Shown: positions 61,939-64,000 of the stretch, in pieces
Layout: each line of letters starts with the position of its first letter
Position numbering within the stretch: the first letter of the stretch is position 1
Source of the DNA: an uncultured Dokdonia sp.
GTDB lineage: Bacteria; Bacteroidota; Bacteroidia; Flavobacteriales; Flavobacteriaceae
Assembly: GCF_947492815.1 (NCBI RefSeq)
Contig: NZ_CANLOB010000002.1
Coordinates: forward strand, 186,001 to 250,000
Length of the DNA: 64,000 nucleotides
Reading direction: 5' to 3'
Notes under the pieces: model-generated
What the model saw: only the letters and a program-made list of their open reading frames with translations
Database searches by the model: none
What the model was told of the DNA's origin: nothing
Translations under genes and position numbers: made by a program

Positions 61939-62880
61939 ATGAAAAAACTACAACTTAAAAACGAGGTATTTATACAGCTCCTCTACTCATATACCAATTG
62001 GCTGGACGTACTTGGCTATGCTCCTACTACGGTCTATAATCTGCCGAATCATTTAAAAGAATTCTTTCATTATCTGGAGAGAAGAGGACATCGTAATCTT
62101 GATCTAGTAACGACTTTACTTATCCAAGAATATTACACCCAACTATCACAACGTGGAAACCAAAGACGTGGCGGGGGATTATCAAAAGCCTTTTTAAACA
62201 AACACCAACAAGCTCTAAAGAAATTCTTAGTCTATCTCAAAGAACACAATGCCAATATCAAATTTGGCGTGCATCTCAAAGGAGAGAAAATATCCTATCA
62301 CAATACAGATAAAGTCATCCTCACCCAAGACGAAATCAAACGACTCTTTAAAGCCTGTGATTATTCTCACATGAGTGAACACTTTCAAATGAGAGACCGT
62401 GCAATACTTGTATTACTCTATAGTTGCGGACTCAGGCGAAATGAAGCAGTACATATCAATTGTGAAGATATCTTATTTGATAAAGGTCGTATCTATGTTC
62501 GTAAAGGTAAAAACTACAAAGAACGCTTTGTGCCAATTAATCCATACAATCTAAGTATCCTCCAAGACTATCTCTATGAAGGAAGACCAGAGTTTCAGAA
62601 TAACTATCAAACGGATGCTTTTTTGATTTCACAACGAGGAACCCGTATCAATGATATGTCGATAGCTAATAGACTGAAGTATATTGTTGATGCCAGTGAA
62701 GATGAAAATATCCAAGCAAAGAATATTACCCTGCATACCTTACGTCATAGCATCGCTACGCACCTCATGCAAAATAAAGTGCCGATGAAATCTATTAGTC
62801 AATTTCTCGGTCATTCTTCGCTTGAATCAACGCAGATATATACTCATTTAGTAACGATGAACGAACATGAAATCATTTGA
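61939..62880 (+). CDS. Tyrosine recombinase/integrase (first of a pair)
   Basis: 313 residues. An N-terminal SAM-like core-binding domain (about 8-105) and catalytic domain with Arg in YSCGLRRNEAVHI (about 162), HxxR in TLHTLRHSIATHL (about 270), His in FLGHSSLESTQIYTH (about 293) and Tyr in the same stretch (about 302). All the XerD-type residues are visible, so activity is expected. Overlaps the second recombinase by 14 bases. Confidence 0.93.
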   Translation: MKKLQLKNEVFIQLLYSYTNWLDVLGYAPTTVYNLPNHLKEFFHYLERRGHRNLDLVTTLLIQEYYTQLSQRGNQRRGGGLSKAFLNKHQQALKKFLVYLKEHNANIKFGVHLKGEKISYHNTDKVILTQDEIKRLFKACDYSHMSEHFQMRDRAILVLLYSCGLRRNEAVHINCEDILFDKGRIYVRKGKNYKERFVPINPYNLSILQDYLYEGRPEFQNNYQTDAFLISQRGTRINDMSIANRLKYIVDASEDENIQAKNITLHTLRHSIATHLMQNKVPMKSISQFLGHSSLESTQIYTHLVTMNEHEII

Positions 62881-63763
62881 CACCTATCTCTATGAAAAGG
62901 CGTATGCCAAATCAACAATCAATACCTATTTGATCTGTTACGATAAGTTTATGAGGTGGTGTGAATCAAAAGACTATGACCCGTATACCATTGATTATAA
63001 AACCTGTTTAACCTACGCAAAGAAAATACAACGTCCCACAGCAGGGAAGCGACCTTCAAAGAGAACGACCAAACTACGCATTGGAGCCTTAAAAGTATTC
63101 TTTAACTATCTGATAGAAGAAAACCATAGAGGAGATAATCCAATGGAGAATATGAACATCAGAGGAGCAAAACGAACCCTCAATCATAACCTCCTTGAAT
63201 ATGAAGAACTAGAAGATTTGTTTTATAGTTTCCCAACGCAGAATATAGAATTACCTCATAGTCCGTCGGTAGCGATACGGGATAAGGTAATCATAGGACT
63301 TATGGTATATCAAGGACTTTCTATTACCTCTATCAAACATCTGAAGATACAGCACGTAAATCTAGAACGGGGGAATATCTATGTACCAAGTACTCGTAAA
63401 ACCAACTATCGTAAGCTAGAAATCAAATCGCCACAGGTGCTTTCCTTAGCTCAATATATACAAACAGACAGGGAAACCCTGCAAAATGCTATAGCGTGCC
63501 ACACAGAGGCTTTTATACCGCAAAATTCGGATCGTTTTACAGTTGCTTGCCAGCTGTTTAAAAAACTCCGCAGAATTAACCTTAATATTAAAAACGCACA
63601 TCAGATACGAGCATCAGTGATTACCCATTGGTTAAAACTTCACAACATACGTGAAGTGCAATATATGGCAGGGCATCGCTATATTTCTTCAACCGAACGA
63701 TTCCTGCAAGATGATATTGAAAACTTGCAAGAAATGATTGATAATTTGCATCCTATCAATTAA
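62867..63763 (+). CDS. Tyrosine recombinase-like protein lacking the catalytic Tyr
   Basis: 298 residues. Same fold: SAM-like N-terminal region (about 1-90), catalytic domain with HxxR AHQIRASVITHW (about 244) and His in YMAGHRYISSTERF (about 266). The nucleophilic Tyr position after STER is Phe, and the first Arg box reads QGLSITSIKHL (Ser in place of Arg). It is probably a partner for the active upstream recombinase. The stop is followed within 40 bases by a terminator. Confidence 0.85.
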   Translation: MKSFDTYLYEKAYAKSTINTYLICYDKFMRWCESKDYDPYTIDYKTCLTYAKKIQRPTAGKRPSKRTTKLRIGALKVFFNYLIEENHRGDNPMENMNIRGAKRTLNHNLLEYEELEDLFYSFPTQNIELPHSPSVAIRDKVIIGLMVYQGLSITSIKHLKIQHVNLERGNIYVPSTRKTNYRKLEIKSPQVLSLAQYIQTDRETLQNAIACHTEAFIPQNSDRFTVACQLFKKLRRINLNIKNAHQIRASVITHWLKLHNIREVQYMAGHRYISSTERFLQDDIENLQEMIDNLHPIN

Positions 63764-63802
63764 TTACATAGATTGTAATTCCTTAAATTAAATGTATTAC
63801 TC

Positions 63803-63840
63803 TAAACAAACCTCAATATTCATTGGGGATTATTTGTTTA
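63803..63840 (+). terminator. Terminator after the recombinase pair
   Basis: TAAACAAA CCTCAAT attc ATTGGGG atta TTTGTTTA: two-part stem with a small internal mismatch, 40 bases after the stop. Confidence 0.6.
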
Positions 63841-63851
63841 TTCTCCTCTGA

Positions 63852-63867
63852 TTACGGGAAACCGTAA
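63852..63867 (-). repeat. Right copy of 16-bp near-palindromic site
   Basis: TTACGGGAAACCGTAA is the exact reverse complement of 56788-56803. The rest of the window to 64000 has no ORF. Confidence 0.6.
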
Positions 63868-64000
63868 CATTAAAAAGATTTAAAATTGTTATTTAACGGT
63901 TTGAAGAAATTATCAAGCTTTTACTATTTTAAATATGTTTGATAACGAGATATATAGTTCCTATGATAACTATATTCAATAATTAGGTTCAAACTGAAAA

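Overview
The window is chromosomal DNA of a flavobacterium (phylum Bacteroidota, most likely a marine Flavobacteriaceae). The DNA is AT-rich, candidate promoters use the Bacteroidota -7 box TAnnTTTG, Shine-Dalgarno sites are not evident, and the gene families are typical of the group: CHASE3 sensor kinases, YtxH/holin-like/DUF2383 stress proteins, Rhs proteins with Sec signals and bacteroidotan mobilization genes. A 16-bp palindrome, CGCTTTCGCGAAAGCG, recurs across the window. No rRNA, tRNA or CRISPR array was seen.

Layout. 0-4.3 kb (minus strand): a beta-lactamase-fold serine hydrolase cut by the window edge, a secreted PEP/pyruvate-dikinase-like protein and two tiny membrane proteins. 4.5-11.6 kb (plus): an AI-2E-family permease, an AraC regulator, a response regulator and a sensor kinase, then a run of small envelope-stress proteins. 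11.6-13.3 kb: a flavodoxin-family gene is cut after about 55 codons by an orphan Rhs tip with a toxin-like C-terminus and a candidate immunity gene. 13.8-25.1 kb: an uninterrupted 12-gene type II secretion/type IV pilus-like operon (pseudopilins, prepilin peptidase, GspE, secretin, GspL/M/C-like proteins, lipoproteins, GspF). 26-33.7 kb: two consecutive Rhs-family genes, the second ending in a polymorphic-toxin-type-8-like domain, followed by a convergent DUF2750-like gene that may be its immunity protein. The T2SS-like machine therefore lies between two Rhs toxin loci.

34-38.6 kb is a gene-poor junction with small membrane proteins, candidate small RNAs and decayed fragments of the genes of the next element. 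38.6-56 kb is an integrative/mobilizable element. It has a leftward operon (RadC/JAB, Dam-type methylase, four unknowns), a HerA/TraG-like ATPase, a large serine recombinase behind an attenuator-like leader, a replication-O-like protein, an XRE regulator with a degenerate RuvC-like partner, a TPR cargo protein, and a mobilization operon (membrane protein, lipoprotein, VirD4/TraG coupling protein, MobC-like protein, relaxase with a dnaX-type slippery site). A motif close to AAAAGGCGTATCTAT recurs upstream of many of these genes and clusters near the O-like gene.

56.8-63.9 kb looks like a separate unit bounded by inverted copies of TTACGGTTTCCCGTAA. It carries a three-gene cassette (CutA1-like protein, membrane-anchored beta-rich protein, radical SAM enzyme related to the MJ0619/Tes family), a GIY-YIG protein, an XRE repressor divergent from a primase/helicase-like ATPase, and two overlapping tyrosine recombinases. 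The second recombinase appears to lack its catalytic tyrosine. The CutA/beta-protein/radical SAM cassette is the best candidate here for an undescribed system; no function can be proved from sequence alone.
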